Source of the DNA: Roseiarcus fermentans
GTDB lineage: Bacteria; Pseudomonadota; Alphaproteobacteria; Rhizobiales; Beijerinckiaceae
DNA length: 64,000 nucleotides
NCBI RefSeq assembly: GCF_003315135.1
Contig: NZ_QNRK01000023.1
Coordinates: 1 to 64,000 of the forward strand
Direction of reading: 5' to 3'
Shown here: piece after piece, positions 7,416 through 18,168 of the stretch
Numbering within the stretch: position 1 is the stretch's first letter
Layout: each line of letters starts with the position of its first letter
Notes under the pieces: model-generated
The model's input: only the letters and a program-made list of their open reading frames with translations
The model's database searches: none
What the model was told of the DNA's origin: nothing
Translations under genes and position numbers: made by a program

Positions 7416-8315
7416 TCAGATCGTGTCGGATGATGTCGTGCGGAAGGCGTAGAGGTCGTACTCGACGACGAAGCGCTCGAGGTCGACCTCGCCGACGCTG
7501 AAGCACTGCAGGCGGTTCAGCCAGCGGTAGCGCGGCTCTGTGGTGAGATAGCGCGGCGCGAAGCGCAAGGGCGCCCGCTTCGGCCCGCCGCCGGCGGCGA
7601 GCTGCCGGTATCCGTCGGGTCCGAAGTCGACGACGCCGCTGTATTCGGTGAGGATGATTCCGCCGCCCTCCGGTCGGATCAGGGCGTTGATCTCGGCGAT
7701 CCCCACCCCGTCAGGGCGAATGCGCATCCAGTCGCCGCCGAGCGGCATGATCTCGCCCGTGACGGCGGGCCCACGGACGGTCCCGCCGGCGCGCAGCAGG
7801 AACTTCATCCGCAGCCCGTCCGGCGTCTCGCCGACCGGATCGCGGTCGGGATGGACCGGCGCCGTGACCCGGAACAGAAACTCCGGCTCGAAGGCGAAGC
7901 GGGCAGGGTGCGAGGGCGCGACCGGCCCGGGCGGGGCGGGTTCGGGCCGGGCCGGGCGCGGGGCCGGGGCCTCGGCGCTCGCCACGGGCGCGAGCGCAAA
8001 ACCGCCGCGGCGGGGATCGGCCTCCCGCCCCGAGCAGGACATGAGCGGAACGAAGGCGACGCGGGCCCCTTGCGCCTGCCGCGGCAGGTCGATGGCGAAC
8101 CAGTCCTCGCCGGCCGGGCGCGGCGCCGACGGCAGCCGGACGCCGCGGGCGAGGCGCTCCGCGCCGCCGTCGACCGTGTAGACGGCGGTGACGACGTTCG
8201 AGGGATGCGCCGGCCGGGCGGCGACGACGATGCGCATCGCCCCCGGCGCGCCCTCGCCGGCGAGGTCGGGCGCGCCCCAGCGCAGGGTCAGGCCCTTTTC
8301 GGAATAGTGCGCCAT
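7416..8315 (-). CDS. Two-domain protein with C-terminal DUF3237
   Basis: 299 aa. Residues 1-~120 form an unrecognised, probably beta-rich domain (LTLRWGAPDL, VVTAVYTVDGGAERL, DWFAIDLP). A Pro/Ala linker (about 125-145) leads to a DUF3237 domain: FEPEFLFRVTA, GETPDGLRMKFLLRAGG, GEIMPLGGDWMRIRPDGV, all typical of that beta-barrel family, whose biochemical role is unknown. There is no signal peptide. The start at 8315 lies 17 bases after the encapsulin stop with GGGACGG upstream. Its position between shell and oxidoreductase genes suggests a role in the same pathway, possibly as small-ligand binding protein or cargo. Confidence 0.75.
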   Translation of the reverse strand: MAHYSEKGLTLRWGAPDLAGEGAPGAMRIVVAARPAHPSNVVTAVYTVDGGAERLARGVRLPSAPRPAGEDWFAIDLPRQAQGARVAFVPLMSCSGREADPRRGGFALAPVASAEAPAPRPARPEPAPPGPVAPSHPARFAFEPEFLFRVTAPVHPDRDPVGETPDGLRMKFLLRAGGTVRGPAVTGEIMPLGGDWMRIRPDGVGIAEINALIRPEGGGIILTEYSGVVDFGPDGYRQLAAGGGPKRAPLRFAPRYLTTEPRYRWLNRLQCFSVGEVDLERFVVEYDLYAFRTTSSDTI

Positions 8316-8332
8316 GACCGTCCCGGAAGGCG

Positions 8333-9223
8333 TTACGGGCCGACGACTTTCTTGACCAGGGCCAGCGCCGTCGCGTCCTTCACCCTCAGGACGAACCGCT
8401 GCGACACGCGGAACACGCTTTCGCCGTCCTCCTTCGCCTGGAGGTAACGCACGTGAATGTCGCTCCCGACCACGATCTCGGCCGGATTGCCCTGGAGCGA
8501 GACGACGATCCCGGTGCCGGGCTCGAGCGTGCTCGAGCGCAGAAGCGGGCCGCTGAGCACAGGCGGAAGGCTGTCGGCGGGCAGGACCATCGAGTTCGGC
8601 ATGGGGGTATAGACCGCCGCGAACAGGTCGCTCGCGAGCACGCATGCGTAGGGCTTGTAGTAGGCCGCCGCCTCGATGGCGTCGATCGCCTCGACGACCG
8701 CGGTGAAGACGTTGGCGCCGAGGTCCGCGCCGGCCCCCGGGCGGATGGGAATGGTCCTGGCGGCCGCCGCCAGCGCCGCGAGCCCCTCGGCGGTCGCGCC
8801 GGAGACCGAATACACCAGCGGCAGGCCGTCGGCGCCCGGGATCACCGGGGGCGCGCCCGCGTTGACGGTCATGCCGCGGAAGATGACGGCGTCCTCGACC
8901 CGCGCGATGATGTTGGCGGCGCGCCGGAACATGACGGCGGCGGCGCCGAGCTCCCGGTCCGCCAGCATGTGGTTCTTCAGATTGACGTTCACCGCCACGG
9001 TGGCGAGGCGGATGGTGGCGTAGTCGTCGACCGACAGCGTTCCGGCCTCCCCGGCCTTCGGCTGATGCAGGCTGTCGGCCGGCACGGTGGTCGCGTCTCC
9101 GGGCAGCGGCCCGTATAGCGGCAGAAACGACGCGGCGACCCGCGCGCGCAGCGCTTCGTCATGGACGATCTGGCGGATCTGGCTCCACTGCTCGTCCGTC
9201 AAGGCGGGTCCCAGTTCGCTCAT
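8333..9223 (-). CDS. Divergent encapsulin shell protein (HK97 fold, family 1-like)
   Basis: 296 aa. Features shared with family 1 encapsulins: LTDEQWSQI at 8-16 (the N-terminal helix motif LTxxQWxxI), the spine-helix signature IARVEDAVIFRG at 106-117 (T. maritima has VAEFEDEVIFRG), YYKPYACVLASDLFAAV at 188-204, GTGIVVSLQGNPAEIVVGSDIHVRY at about 237-260, and a final strand FRVSQRFVLRVKDATALAL. It assembles, by family, into a hollow protein compartment in the cytoplasm. It begins within the stop of the cyclase gene (ATGA) with a good GGGAGGGA ribosome site. No DyP peroxidase, ferritin-like or hemerythrin cargo is adjacent; the neighbours are isoprenoid enzymes. No phage genes are near, so a prophage capsid is unlikely. 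Confidence 0.8.
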   Translation of the reverse strand: MSELGPALTDEQWSQIRQIVHDEALRARVAASFLPLYGPLPGDATTVPADSLHQPKAGEAGTLSVDDYATIRLATVAVNVNLKNHMLADRELGAAAVMFRRAANIIARVEDAVIFRGMTVNAGAPPVIPGADGLPLVYSVSGATAEGLAALAAAARTIPIRPGAGADLGANVFTAVVEAIDAIEAAAYYKPYACVLASDLFAAVYTPMPNSMVLPADSLPPVLSGPLLRSSTLEPGTGIVVSLQGNPAEIVVGSDIHVRYLQAKEDGESVFRVSQRFVLRVKDATALALVKKVVGP

Positions 9224-12200
9224 GCTCTTCCCTCCCGTCGCCAATGTCCCTGCAGATCTATCACTTTTGCGGAATTCTCGCGCGATTCCATCAACCCGCG
9301 CAACGTCGCCTCGGCGTTGCGCACGAGCGGCGGCGCCCCTTGCGCGATCGCGATCGACAGGGCGGCGCGCGCGTCCTCGGCCGCCCGTTCGAAATCGCCG
9401 AGCTTGCCGCGCGCCACGGCGCGCACGCGATGCAACTCGGGCAGATAGGTGCGTTCGGCGCGGCGATGGGCGTCCGCGATGGCCTCGGAAAGGCGGGCCT
9501 CCGCCTGGCGGGCCTCGCCCGCGTCGATCAGCAGTTCGCCGAGCCGCGGCTCGAACTGGCTCATCACGATCGAAGCCCCGGTGGCCTTGAAAGCGGTGAT
9601 GTTGTCGATTGCGGCGCGGATGGCGCCGTCCCGGTCGCCGTCCGCCGCCCGCGCGAACGCCTGGGCGACCCGCGCCATGTGCTCCCAGAACCGGAAGCCT
9701 TCCTCGACGGAAATGCGCACTGCGCGCTCGGCGATCGGCGCGAGCTTGTCCCATCGCCGCGCGAACACGAGATAGTAAGACGACACGCACAGGCAATGAA
9801 CCAGCGCCGGCGGGTGCTGCAGCGCCTCCGCCATGGCGTGCGCCCGCTCCAGCGCGGCGTCGGCCTCGGCCTCCTGGTCGAGGAACCAGTGGACGTTGGC
9901 CATCAGGGTCGGCAGGGCGAGGCTCGGCGACAGCTGGAACGTCCTGAGCGCGAGGAGATCGGCGTCGCGGTCGTAGCGCGCGAGCCCGGCCTCGCCGGCC
10001 GCGAGCGCCTCGCGATACTCGCCGCGGGAGTAGTGGCTGTAAGTCAGCGCATGCGCGGCGGCGAGCGCGAGAAACGTGCTTCCCGTCTCGTCGGCCATGG
10101 CGGACACGGAGCGCGCGCAGTCGAGCGCCGAATCCATCTCGCCGCGGATGAAATAGTTGGTCCACAAGCCCCAGGTGGCGCCGCAGAGCGCCTCGCCGTC
10201 GGAGACCTGGGTCGCGATCGCGATCGCTCGCCGGCAGGCCGTCTCGACATCGCGCGCCGCCCAGCCGTAAATCGCCGAGGTCGCGGGCGCCAGCGCCATC
10301 TGGATCTGAAGCTCGGTCCTGGCGCTCTCCGCGGTCTCCGGAAGCAGGGTCATCTGCTCCAGCGCCGAGCGCAGGTGAGTGATGGCGGGCGCGTTCGCCG
10401 CCCGGTCGAGCGCGTGCATCCCGGCCGCCAGCCAGTACGACACGGCCGGTTCGGCGAGGCCGCCCTTCGAGCAGTGACGCGCAATCTCTTCGGGTTCCGC
10501 TCCGGCGAAAGCCGGGTCCTGGGACAGCATCGCCTCGGCGACGGCGCGATGCAGCTCGCGGCGCCGCTTTCTCAGCAGCGATTCATAGGCCGCGTCCTGG
10601 ATCAGCGCGTGATGGAAGGCGATCCCGACCGCGTCGGTGTCGAAATTCTCGCGCGCGAGGCCGGATTCGCACAATCGCCTCAGGCCGCCGTCGATGTCCG
10701 GATGATCGGGCGCGACGGCGCGCAACATGGCGGAGGTGAATTCCCGCCCGATGACGCTGCCGATCTGCGCCAGCTCCTTGGCCTCGCCGAGCTGGTCGAG
10801 CCGCGCCATCAGGGAGTCCTGCAGGGTCGCGGGGATGGTCAGCGATTCGGGCGACTCGACGGCGCGCCGCAATCCAGGCACCGCGTCGAGCACCGCGTGC
10901 GCCAGTTCCTCGACGAACAGCGGCACGCCGCCCGCCTTGTCGAGGATCGTGCGCACCACCGCCGACGGCAGGATGTGGTCGCGCATGACGGCTGCGAGCA
11001 GCTGCGCCCCGGCGTCGGCGTCGAGCGGATCGAGGACGATCGACGCCGACTGCTTGGCCTGCGGCCACGGGGCGACGAACTCCGGACGGTGGGTGATGAG
11101 CAGCATCACCGACAGCCGGGGAATCCGGTCGATCAGCGTCGCCAGGAATTCGAGCGTGGCGGCGTCCGCCCAATGCGCGTCCTCGATCAGGATCAGCACC
11201 GGCGCGTCGCGGGCGACGCCGGCGAGCCAGCGCGCGAGCACCGCATAGATGCGCCGCGCGCGCCCCGCGGCGTCGAGGTCGGAGCGGGTTTCGGTCTCCA
11301 TGCCCAGGAGGTCGTGCAGAAACCGCGCGTCGTCGGAGAACAGCGTCGGCGACGCCGCGACCAGCCGGCCGACCGCCGCCCGCGCCGCGTCGGCGGACAG
11401 GGTCCGCGACAGGCCGGCGCGCATTTCGATGTCGCGGACGATCGGATGCATCGCCCGGTTGGCGAGGTGGGCGGCGCAGTTCCAGCGGATGATTTCGGCG
11501 CGCTCGCGGCGGATCTGGTCGAGCACCGTCAGCGCGAGGCGCGACTTGCCGATGCCGGGCTCGCCCGACACCAGCACGATCTGTCCGCGGCCGGCGCGCG
11601 CCGCGTTCCAGCGGCCGATGAGCGCGTCGAACTCCTGTCCGCGGCCGACGAACGGGTTGAGACCGGCGAACGTGCGGGCGTCGAAGCGGTTCTGCGCCGA
11701 CCCTTCGCCGATCAGGCGATACATCGTCACCGGCTCGGGAAAGCCCTTCAGGACGATGTCGCCGCGCTGCTCGTACTCGAACATGCCGCCGCACAGCCGC
11801 TGCGTCGCCTCGGAGATGATGATTTCCCCCGGCGCCGCGGCGCTCTGAAGCCGGGCGGCGAGGTTGAGCGTCTCGCCCACGATCGACTGCTCGACCGCCA
11901 GGCCGTTCGCGCCGTAGTCGCCGACCACCACGACCAGACCGGTGGCGACGCCGACGCGGACGCTCAACGGCTCGCCGTCCGGGGCGCGCAACTGGCCGAT
12001 CTTGGCGACGATGGCGAGCGCGGCGCGCGCCGCGCTCTGGGCGTCGTCCTCGCGCGCCCTCGGAAAGCCGAAATGCGCCAGGACGCCGTCGCCCTGATAG
12101 CGGGCGACGTAGCCGCCGCCGCGGGTGATCACGCCGGCGCAGGTATCCTGGAAGACGCGGATGATTTCGCTGAAGTCCTCGGGATCGAGTCGCAGCGACA

Positions 12201-12492
12201 GCGGCGTCGACCCGACCAGATCGCAGAACATCGAGGTCAGCTGCCGGCGCTCGCCCACCATCGTGGCGCTGTGCCCGCCGCCGCCCGGCCGCTGCCCCGG
12301 CGGCGGAAGCCCGTTGTGCGTCGTGCGCGCCCGCAGGAATCGCTTGCGCTGCCCGAGCGTCAGTCCAAGCTCGCGCAGGTCGGCCTCGGTCAGTTCTTCG
12401 AGGGTGGCTACGTCGACGTCGTTCGCCGCGAGCACATCGTAAAACTCGCCGAGGCCGAAGCCGTCGAGCGCTGTTCGCAAGGCATCGCTCAT
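9220..12492 (-). CDS. SAM domain - class III adenylate/guanylate cyclase - AAA ATPase - TPR signalling protein
   Basis: 1090 aa. Residues 1-55 are a SAM domain (LRTALDGFGLGEFYDVL…LRELGLTLGQRKRFLRA). From ~83 follows a class III nucleotide cyclase: MFCDLVGST carries the first metal Asp and YQGDGVLAHFGFP the second. At about residue 310 an AAA/STAND ATPase begins with Walker A GEPGIGKSR and Walker B ILIEDAHWAD; the C-terminal ~450 residues are helical TPR-like repeats. It makes a cyclic nucleotide, probably cAMP, in response to an unknown signal. ATG at 12492 is chosen over an upstream ATG because it starts the SAM domain and has GGAGCGG before it. It is the first gene of the encapsulin operon and is coupled to the shell gene by ATGA. 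Confidence 0.88.
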   Translation of the reverse strand: MSDALRTALDGFGLGEFYDVLAANDVDVATLEELTEADLRELGLTLGQRKRFLRARTTHNGLPPPGQRPGGGGHSATMVGERRQLTSMFCDLVGSTPLSLRLDPEDFSEIIRVFQDTCAGVITRGGGYVARYQGDGVLAHFGFPRAREDDAQSAARAALAIVAKIGQLRAPDGEPLSVRVGVATGLVVVVGDYGANGLAVEQSIVGETLNLAARLQSAAAPGEIIISEATQRLCGGMFEYEQRGDIVLKGFPEPVTMYRLIGEGSAQNRFDARTFAGLNPFVGRGQEFDALIGRWNAARAGRGQIVLVSGEPGIGKSRLALTVLDQIRRERAEIIRWNCAAHLANRAMHPIVRDIEMRAGLSRTLSADAARAAVGRLVAASPTLFSDDARFLHDLLGMETETRSDLDAAGRARRIYAVLARWLAGVARDAPVLILIEDAHWADAATLEFLATLIDRIPRLSVMLLITHRPEFVAPWPQAKQSASIVLDPLDADAGAQLLAAVMRDHILPSAVVRTILDKAGGVPLFVEELAHAVLDAVPGLRRAVESPESLTIPATLQDSLMARLDQLGEAKELAQIGSVIGREFTSAMLRAVAPDHPDIDGGLRRLCESGLARENFDTDAVGIAFHHALIQDAAYESLLRKRRRELHRAVAEAMLSQDPAFAGAEPEEIARHCSKGGLAEPAVSYWLAAGMHALDRAANAPAITHLRSALEQMTLLPETAESARTELQIQMALAPATSAIYGWAARDVETACRRAIAIATQVSDGEALCGATWGLWTNYFIRGEMDSALDCARSVSAMADETGSTFLALAAAHALTYSHYSRGEYREALAAGEAGLARYDRDADLLALRTFQLSPSLALPTLMANVHWFLDQEAEADAALERAHAMAEALQHPPALVHCLCVSSYYLVFARRWDKLAPIAERAVRISVEEGFRFWEHMARVAQAFARAADGDRDGAIRAAIDNITAFKATGASIVMSQFEPRLGELLIDAGEARQAEARLSEAIADAHRRAERTYLPELHRVRAVARGKLGDFERAAEDARAALSIAIAQGAPPLVRNAEATLRGLMESRENSAKVIDLQGHWRREGRA

Positions 12493-12677
12493 CCGACCGC
12501 TCCGGCGCGGCCCGCCACTTCGAAAAGCACGTCCCTCTCCCGCCGTCCCAAGGATCGAATTTGTCACACTTCAGGCGAGCGTTTGCAACGTTTCTGACTG
12601 TATACTTTGGGAGCCGTCGGCCGCGAGCCGGCAATAGCCACGCCACGGCCGCAGGGGAAACGCCGCGGCGCGGCCGA

Positions 12678-13154
12678 TCACCCGCGATCGCGCATCAGCC
12701 TCGACTTGTCGCGGTTCCAGTCGCGCGCCTTCTCGGTCTCGCGCTTGTCGTGCAGCTTCTTGCCGCGGCCGAGCGCGATGGCGATCTTGGCGCGGCCCTT
12801 CTCGTTGAAGTAGATCCGCAGCGGCACGATCGTCATGCCCTCGCGCTCGACGCCCCTGGCGAGCTTCACGATTTCCTTGGCGTGCAGCAAGAGCTTGCGG
12901 TCGCGCTTCGGCTCGTGGTTGAAGCGGTTGGCCTGCAGATATTCCGGGATGTTGGCGTTGTAGAGGATCACGGCGCCGTTGCGGTCGACGGCGGCGTAGC
13001 TTTCGGCCACCGTCGCCTTGCCGGTGCGCAGCGACTTCACCTCGGTGCCGGTCAGCATCAGGCCCGCCTCGAACGTCTCGCCGAGCTCGTAGTCGTAACG
13101 GGCGCGGCGGTTGTCCGCCACGATCTTGAAGTTGGGCTTTTCTTTTTCCGCCAT
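12678..13154 (-). CDS. smpB: SsrA-binding protein SmpB
   Basis: 158 aa, the usual length. It binds tmRNA and delivers it to stalled ribosomes for trans-translation. Family landmarks: [21 protein letters not shown] at the start of the beta barrel, [18 protein letters not shown], and a basic C-terminal tail [19 protein letters not shown] that inserts into the mRNA channel. It lies 23 bases downstream of dapA and is probably co-transcribed. The 185 bases between its stop and the cyclase gene hold no coding sequence and are the likely place for the encapsulin-operon promoter. Confidence 0.97.
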   Translation of the reverse strand: MAEKEKPNFKIVADNRRARYDYELGETFEAGLMLTGTEVKSLRTGKATVAESYAAVDRNGAVILYNANIPEYLQANRFNHEPKRDRKLLLHAKEIVKLARGVEREGMTIVPLRIYFNEKGRAKIAIALGRGKKLHDKRETEKARDWNRDKSRLMRDRG

Positions 13155-13177
13155 CGCTCGCTTCGTTCCGGCGCCGC

Positions 13178-14071
13178 TCAGGCGTTCAAGAGTCCGGCGT
13201 GGACGAGGGCGCGCCGGATCACCAGCTCCGTCGCCTCCTTCACCGGGACGAGCGGCAGCCGCGTCTCGTCGCGCGCCCGGCCGAGCAGGCTCAGCGCGTA
13301 TTTCGTGCCGTTGACCCCCGGCTCGGTGAAGATCGCCGCGTGCAGCGGCGCGAGCCGGTCCTGGAGCTTGAGGGCCTGGTCCCAGTCGCCGCGGAACACC
13401 GCCTCCATCTGCTCCGAGCACAGTTCCGGGGCGACGTTGGCGCTGACCGAGATGCAGCCGTGCCCGCCGGCAGCCATGGCGGCGAGCGCGGTCATATCTT
13501 CGCCGGAAAGCTGGATGAAGTCCGGGCCCATCGCGTGACGCTGGCGCGACACCCGGCCGACGTCGCCGGTCGCGTCCTTGACGCCGACGATATTGGGCAG
13601 CTCGTTCAGCCGCTTCATCGTCTCGACCGACATGTCGACCACGCTGCGGGGAGGGATGTTGTAGATGATGATCGGAATGCCGACGGCGTCGTTGATCGCC
13701 TTGAAGTGCTGATAGAGCCCGTCCTGCGTCGGCTTGTTGTAATAGGGCGTGACGACCAGCACGGCGTCGGCGCCGGAGCGCTCGGCGTGGCGCGCCAGCG
13801 CGACCGCTTCGACCGTGTTGTTCGAGCCGGCGCCCGCGATCACCGGCACGCGCCCGCGCGCTTCGTCGATGCAGATGTCGATGACGCGGCGGTGTTCCTC
13901 GTGGCTGAGGGTCGGGCTCTCGCCGGTGGTGCCGCAGGGGACGAGGCCGTGCGACCCGGACGCGATCTGCCAGTCGATCAGGCCGCGAAACGCCTGCTCG
14001 TCGATCGCGCCCTCCTTGAAGGGCGTCACCAGCGCAGGGATCGACCCGTGGAACTTCGCCCGCTCTCTCAT
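13178..14071 (-). CDS. dapA: 4-hydroxy-tetrahydrodipicolinate synthase
   Basis: 297 aa. It condenses pyruvate with aspartate semialdehyde in lysine/diaminopimelate synthesis. Seen: GTTGESPTL (binding of both substrates), the catalytic Tyr in TPYYNKPTQ, and the Schiff-base Lys in [10 protein letters not shown]. The length is standard. ATG 14071 is selected because it begins the conserved [12 protein letters not shown] region; an upstream in-frame ATG would add an unconserved leader. It is followed by smpB and is divergent from the lytic transglycosylase, with a shared promoter region at 14072-14235. Confidence 0.97.
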   Translation of the reverse strand: MRERAKFHGSIPALVTPFKEGAIDEQAFRGLIDWQIASGSHGLVPCGTTGESPTLSHEEHRRVIDICIDEARGRVPVIAGAGSNNTVEAVALARHAERSGADAVLVVTPYYNKPTQDGLYQHFKAINDAVGIPIIIYNIPPRSVVDMSVETMKRLNELPNIVGVKDATGDVGRVSRQRHAMGPDFIQLSGEDMTALAAMAAGGHGCISVSANVAPELCSEQMEAVFRGDWDQALKLQDRLAPLHAAIFTEPGVNGTKYALSLLGRARDETRLPLVPVKEATELVIRRALVHAGLLNA

Positions 14072-14235
14072 GTGAACCCGTCCGTCGATCGTTCCGGCGG
14101 GCGCCGCCGTCGCGCCGTCCGCGTCCGTTCCCATAGACCCGACCGCGCGCGCGCGAAAGGGGGAAGCGGCGCCTTCGGCAGGGTTAACCCTTCGTCAGCA
14201 AAGCCGGCCCATCCTCGCGGCGAAGGATCGAACGC

Positions 14236-16512
14236 ATGAGGATCAGGCCCGTCGCGGTCGTCTCGACCGTTTCCGTCTTCGCCGTGCTGGCCGCGGCGCC
14301 GCTGCATCGGGGCGATTTTGCGCCGCGGCCGGCCCAGGAGACCGCGCCGCCGGCGCGGGACGTCGCGCGCCCCGGTTCCGACCGGATCGATCCGGCGGCG
14401 CCCGCGGGCGGCGCGCCGTCCGCCTGGCCCGCGCCGCTGACCCGCATCGGCGCCTCGGTCGCAGCGCTCGCCGAGGCGGCGGGGGCGTCGGTCGCGACCC
14501 TGGCCCAGGACATGGCCGGGGACATCGCCCAGGACCGAGACCTGGCCAGAGACCTGGCCGAGGACATAGCCGCCCTCGTTCGCCGCGGCCTGTCGGCGAG
14601 CCCGCCCGCCGGGCCGGACGTCGCGCTGCCGGCGCCGGCGCCCGTCGTTCCGCCCGCCGCGGTCGCCTACAAGAAGGGCGACGCGGCCGCCCTGGCGGCG
14701 CTGGCGAAGGCCGAGTCCGACCCCGATCGCCGCCTCGCCCTGGAATGGGCGGCGCTCCGAACCGATCCGCATCCCGCCTTCGCCGCGCTGACCGCCTTCG
14801 CTTCCGCCCATCCCGACTGGCCGGGCGAAGGATACCTGCGCTATCGACAGGAGGCGGACCTGCTCGCGCGTCAGGCGCAGCCGGCCGAGATCGCCGCCTT
14901 CTTCGCGACCGGGCAACCGCAGTCGAGCGCGGGAAGGGTGGCGCTGGCGCGCGCGCTCGGCGCGTCGGGCCGGACCGACGAGGCGATCGGCGCTATCCGC
15001 GCCCTGTGGCGCGACGGCAATCTCGACGCCTGGACCGAGAGCGCGATCCTGCGCGACTTCGGCCCCGTGTTGACCAAGGCGGATCACAAGCGGCGCGCCG
15101 ACCGCCTCCTGTACGCGGAGAGCTGGGCCGCGGCGTACCGCGCCGCGGCCCTCGCCGGCCCCGACGTGACGCGACTCGCCGACGCGCGCGCCGCCGCCGC
15201 GCGCGGGCCGCTGACCCCGTCGCTCGTCCGGGCGGTTCCCGATTCGCTGCGGAGCGACCCGGGCCTCCTGTTCGCCCGGGTCCAGGACGCGCGCCGCGCG
15301 GGCCGCGTCTACGAGGCCGCGACCCTGCTCGGGCTCGCGCCCGCCGATCCCGACGCGCTGGTCAATCCCGATCGCTGGTGGAGCGAACGGCGCATGGTGG
15401 CGCGGCAGCTTCTCGACCTCAACGAGCCGAAGCGCGCCTTCGCGCTGTGCGCCGGCGCGGCGACGCCGAACGAGCCGGCCAACGAGGTCGACCGCGAGTT
15501 TCACGCCGGCTGGATCGCGCTGCGCTTCCTCGGCGACGCGCCCGAAGCGGCGCGGCGCTTCGCCCTCGCGGCGATCGCCGCCGAGACGCCGCTGTCGATC
15601 GCGCGCGCCGAATACTGGCGCGGTCGGGCGGCCGAGGCGATGGGGGAGGGCGAGGAGGCGAGGCTGCACTATGAGAACGCGGCGACCGAGCCCGTCGCCT
15701 ATTATGGCCAGCTCGCCGCCGGGCGCCTCGGCGTGACCCGGCTCGCGCTGCGCGCGCCGATGCGGGCGGCCGAAGGCGCGGAGCGGCGCGAAGGGGTCCG
15801 CGCCGCCGACGCGCTCTACGCCGAGGGCCTCGACGAGCTCGCGACCGCGCTCGCCTTCGAGGCGGCGCGCTCCTGGCGCGACGAGGCGCAGATCGCGGCC
15901 ATGGCCGAGGTGGTCAAGAGCCGCGCGGACGCGGCGACCCAGGTCCAGTTCGGCAAGATCGCGATGCTGCGCGGCTATGCTTTCGACGCGATGGCGTTTC
16001 CGGCGACCGGCGTGCCCGCGTTCCTGCCGCTCGCCCATTCGGCCGACCTCGCCAGCGTCTATGCGGTCGCGCGGCAGGAGAGCGAGTTCGTCTGGCGCGC
16101 GTCGTCTGGCGCGGGCGCGAAGGGCCTTATGCAGATCCTGCCCTCGACCGCCGCCTCGACCGCGCGCCGGGCGGGCGTGGCCTACGACGTCGGGCGGCTG
16201 ATCGCCGATCCGGCGTTCAACGCCCAGCTCGGGGCGGCCTTCCTCGGCGAGGTGATGGAGGACGAGGGCGGCTCGCGCGAACTCGCCTTCGCCGCCTACA
16301 ACGCCGGTCCGGGCCGGGTGTCGCAATGGATCGCCGCCTACGGCGATCCGCGCAACGGCGCCGATCCGGTCGACTGGGTCGAGCGGATTCCGTTCGAGGA
16401 GACCCGCGACTACGTGCAGCGCGTGAGCGAGAACCTGGCGGTCTATCGGCAACGGTTCGCCGAGGAGCAGGCGCCGTCAGCCCAGCTGTCGCCGAGGGTG
16501 GCGAGGGACTGA
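14236..16512 (+). CDS. Soluble lytic murein transglycosylase (Slt70-like)
   Basis: 758 aa. It cleaves the MurNAc-GlcNAc bond of peptidoglycan in the periplasm to form 1,6-anhydro products. An N-terminal hydrophobic segment (about 1-22) is a signal or anchor. Residues ~130-560 are helical, TPR-like U-shaped superhelix sequence. The catalytic SLT domain starts near 605, with the catalytic Glu615 in VARQESEFVWRASS, then GAKGLMQILPSTA and AFAAYNAGPGRVSQW. It lacks nothing obvious. The stretch ~60-125 is Ala/Pro/Asp-rich with repeated LAxDxA units. It is convergent with hemB, 65 bases apart. Confidence 0.93.
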   Translation: MRIRPVAVVSTVSVFAVLAAAPLHRGDFAPRPAQETAPPARDVARPGSDRIDPAAPAGGAPSAWPAPLTRIGASVAALAEAAGASVATLAQDMAGDIAQDRDLARDLAEDIAALVRRGLSASPPAGPDVALPAPAPVVPPAAVAYKKGDAAALAALAKAESDPDRRLALEWAALRTDPHPAFAALTAFASAHPDWPGEGYLRYRQEADLLARQAQPAEIAAFFATGQPQSSAGRVALARALGASGRTDEAIGAIRALWRDGNLDAWTESAILRDFGPVLTKADHKRRADRLLYAESWAAAYRAAALAGPDVTRLADARAAAARGPLTPSLVRAVPDSLRSDPGLLFARVQDARRAGRVYEAATLLGLAPADPDALVNPDRWWSERRMVARQLLDLNEPKRAFALCAGAATPNEPANEVDREFHAGWIALRFLGDAPEAARRFALAAIAAETPLSIARAEYWRGRAAEAMGEGEEARLHYENAATEPVAYYGQLAAGRLGVTRLALRAPMRAAEGAERREGVRAADALYAEGLDELATALAFEAARSWRDEAQIAAMAEVVKSRADAATQVQFGKIAMLRGYAFDAMAFPATGVPAFLPLAHSADLASVYAVARQESEFVWRASSGAGAKGLMQILPSTAASTARRAGVAYDVGRLIADPAFNAQLGAAFLGEVMEDEGGSRELAFAAYNAGPGRVSQWIAAYGDPRNGADPVDWVERIPFEETRDYVQRVSENLAVYRQRFAEEQAPSAQLSPRVARD

Positions 16513-16577
16513 CGCGGGCGGCGTCCGGCGCGCGGCCGTCCCCGCCGGCGCCGTTCGTCCCGTGACCGGCGAGCGTT

Positions 16578-18164
<1,587 letters not shown>

Positions 18165-18168
<4 letters not shown>

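Noticed and set aside
3787-7452. A 1221-codon open frame on the plus strand
   Set aside because: It is antisense to the prenyl synthase and FAD oxidoreductase, both with clear motifs; its translation is Arg/Ala/Gly-rich low-complexity sequence typical of GC-rich shadow frames.
8333-9223. Reading the HK97-fold protein as a prophage capsid
   Set aside because: No terminase, portal, protease or tail genes nearby; the gene is coupled to a cyclase and metabolic enzymes, and the motifs are of encapsulins.
9244-12597. A 1117-codon plus-strand open frame opposite the cyclase
   Set aside because: Mirror frame of a gene with unambiguous SAM, cyclase and ATPase motifs; no domain is recognisable in the mirror translation.
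14068-16452. A 794-codon minus-strand frame opposite the lytic transglycosylase
   Set aside because: Shadow of a well-supported gene; composition Arg/Gly-rich with no motifs.
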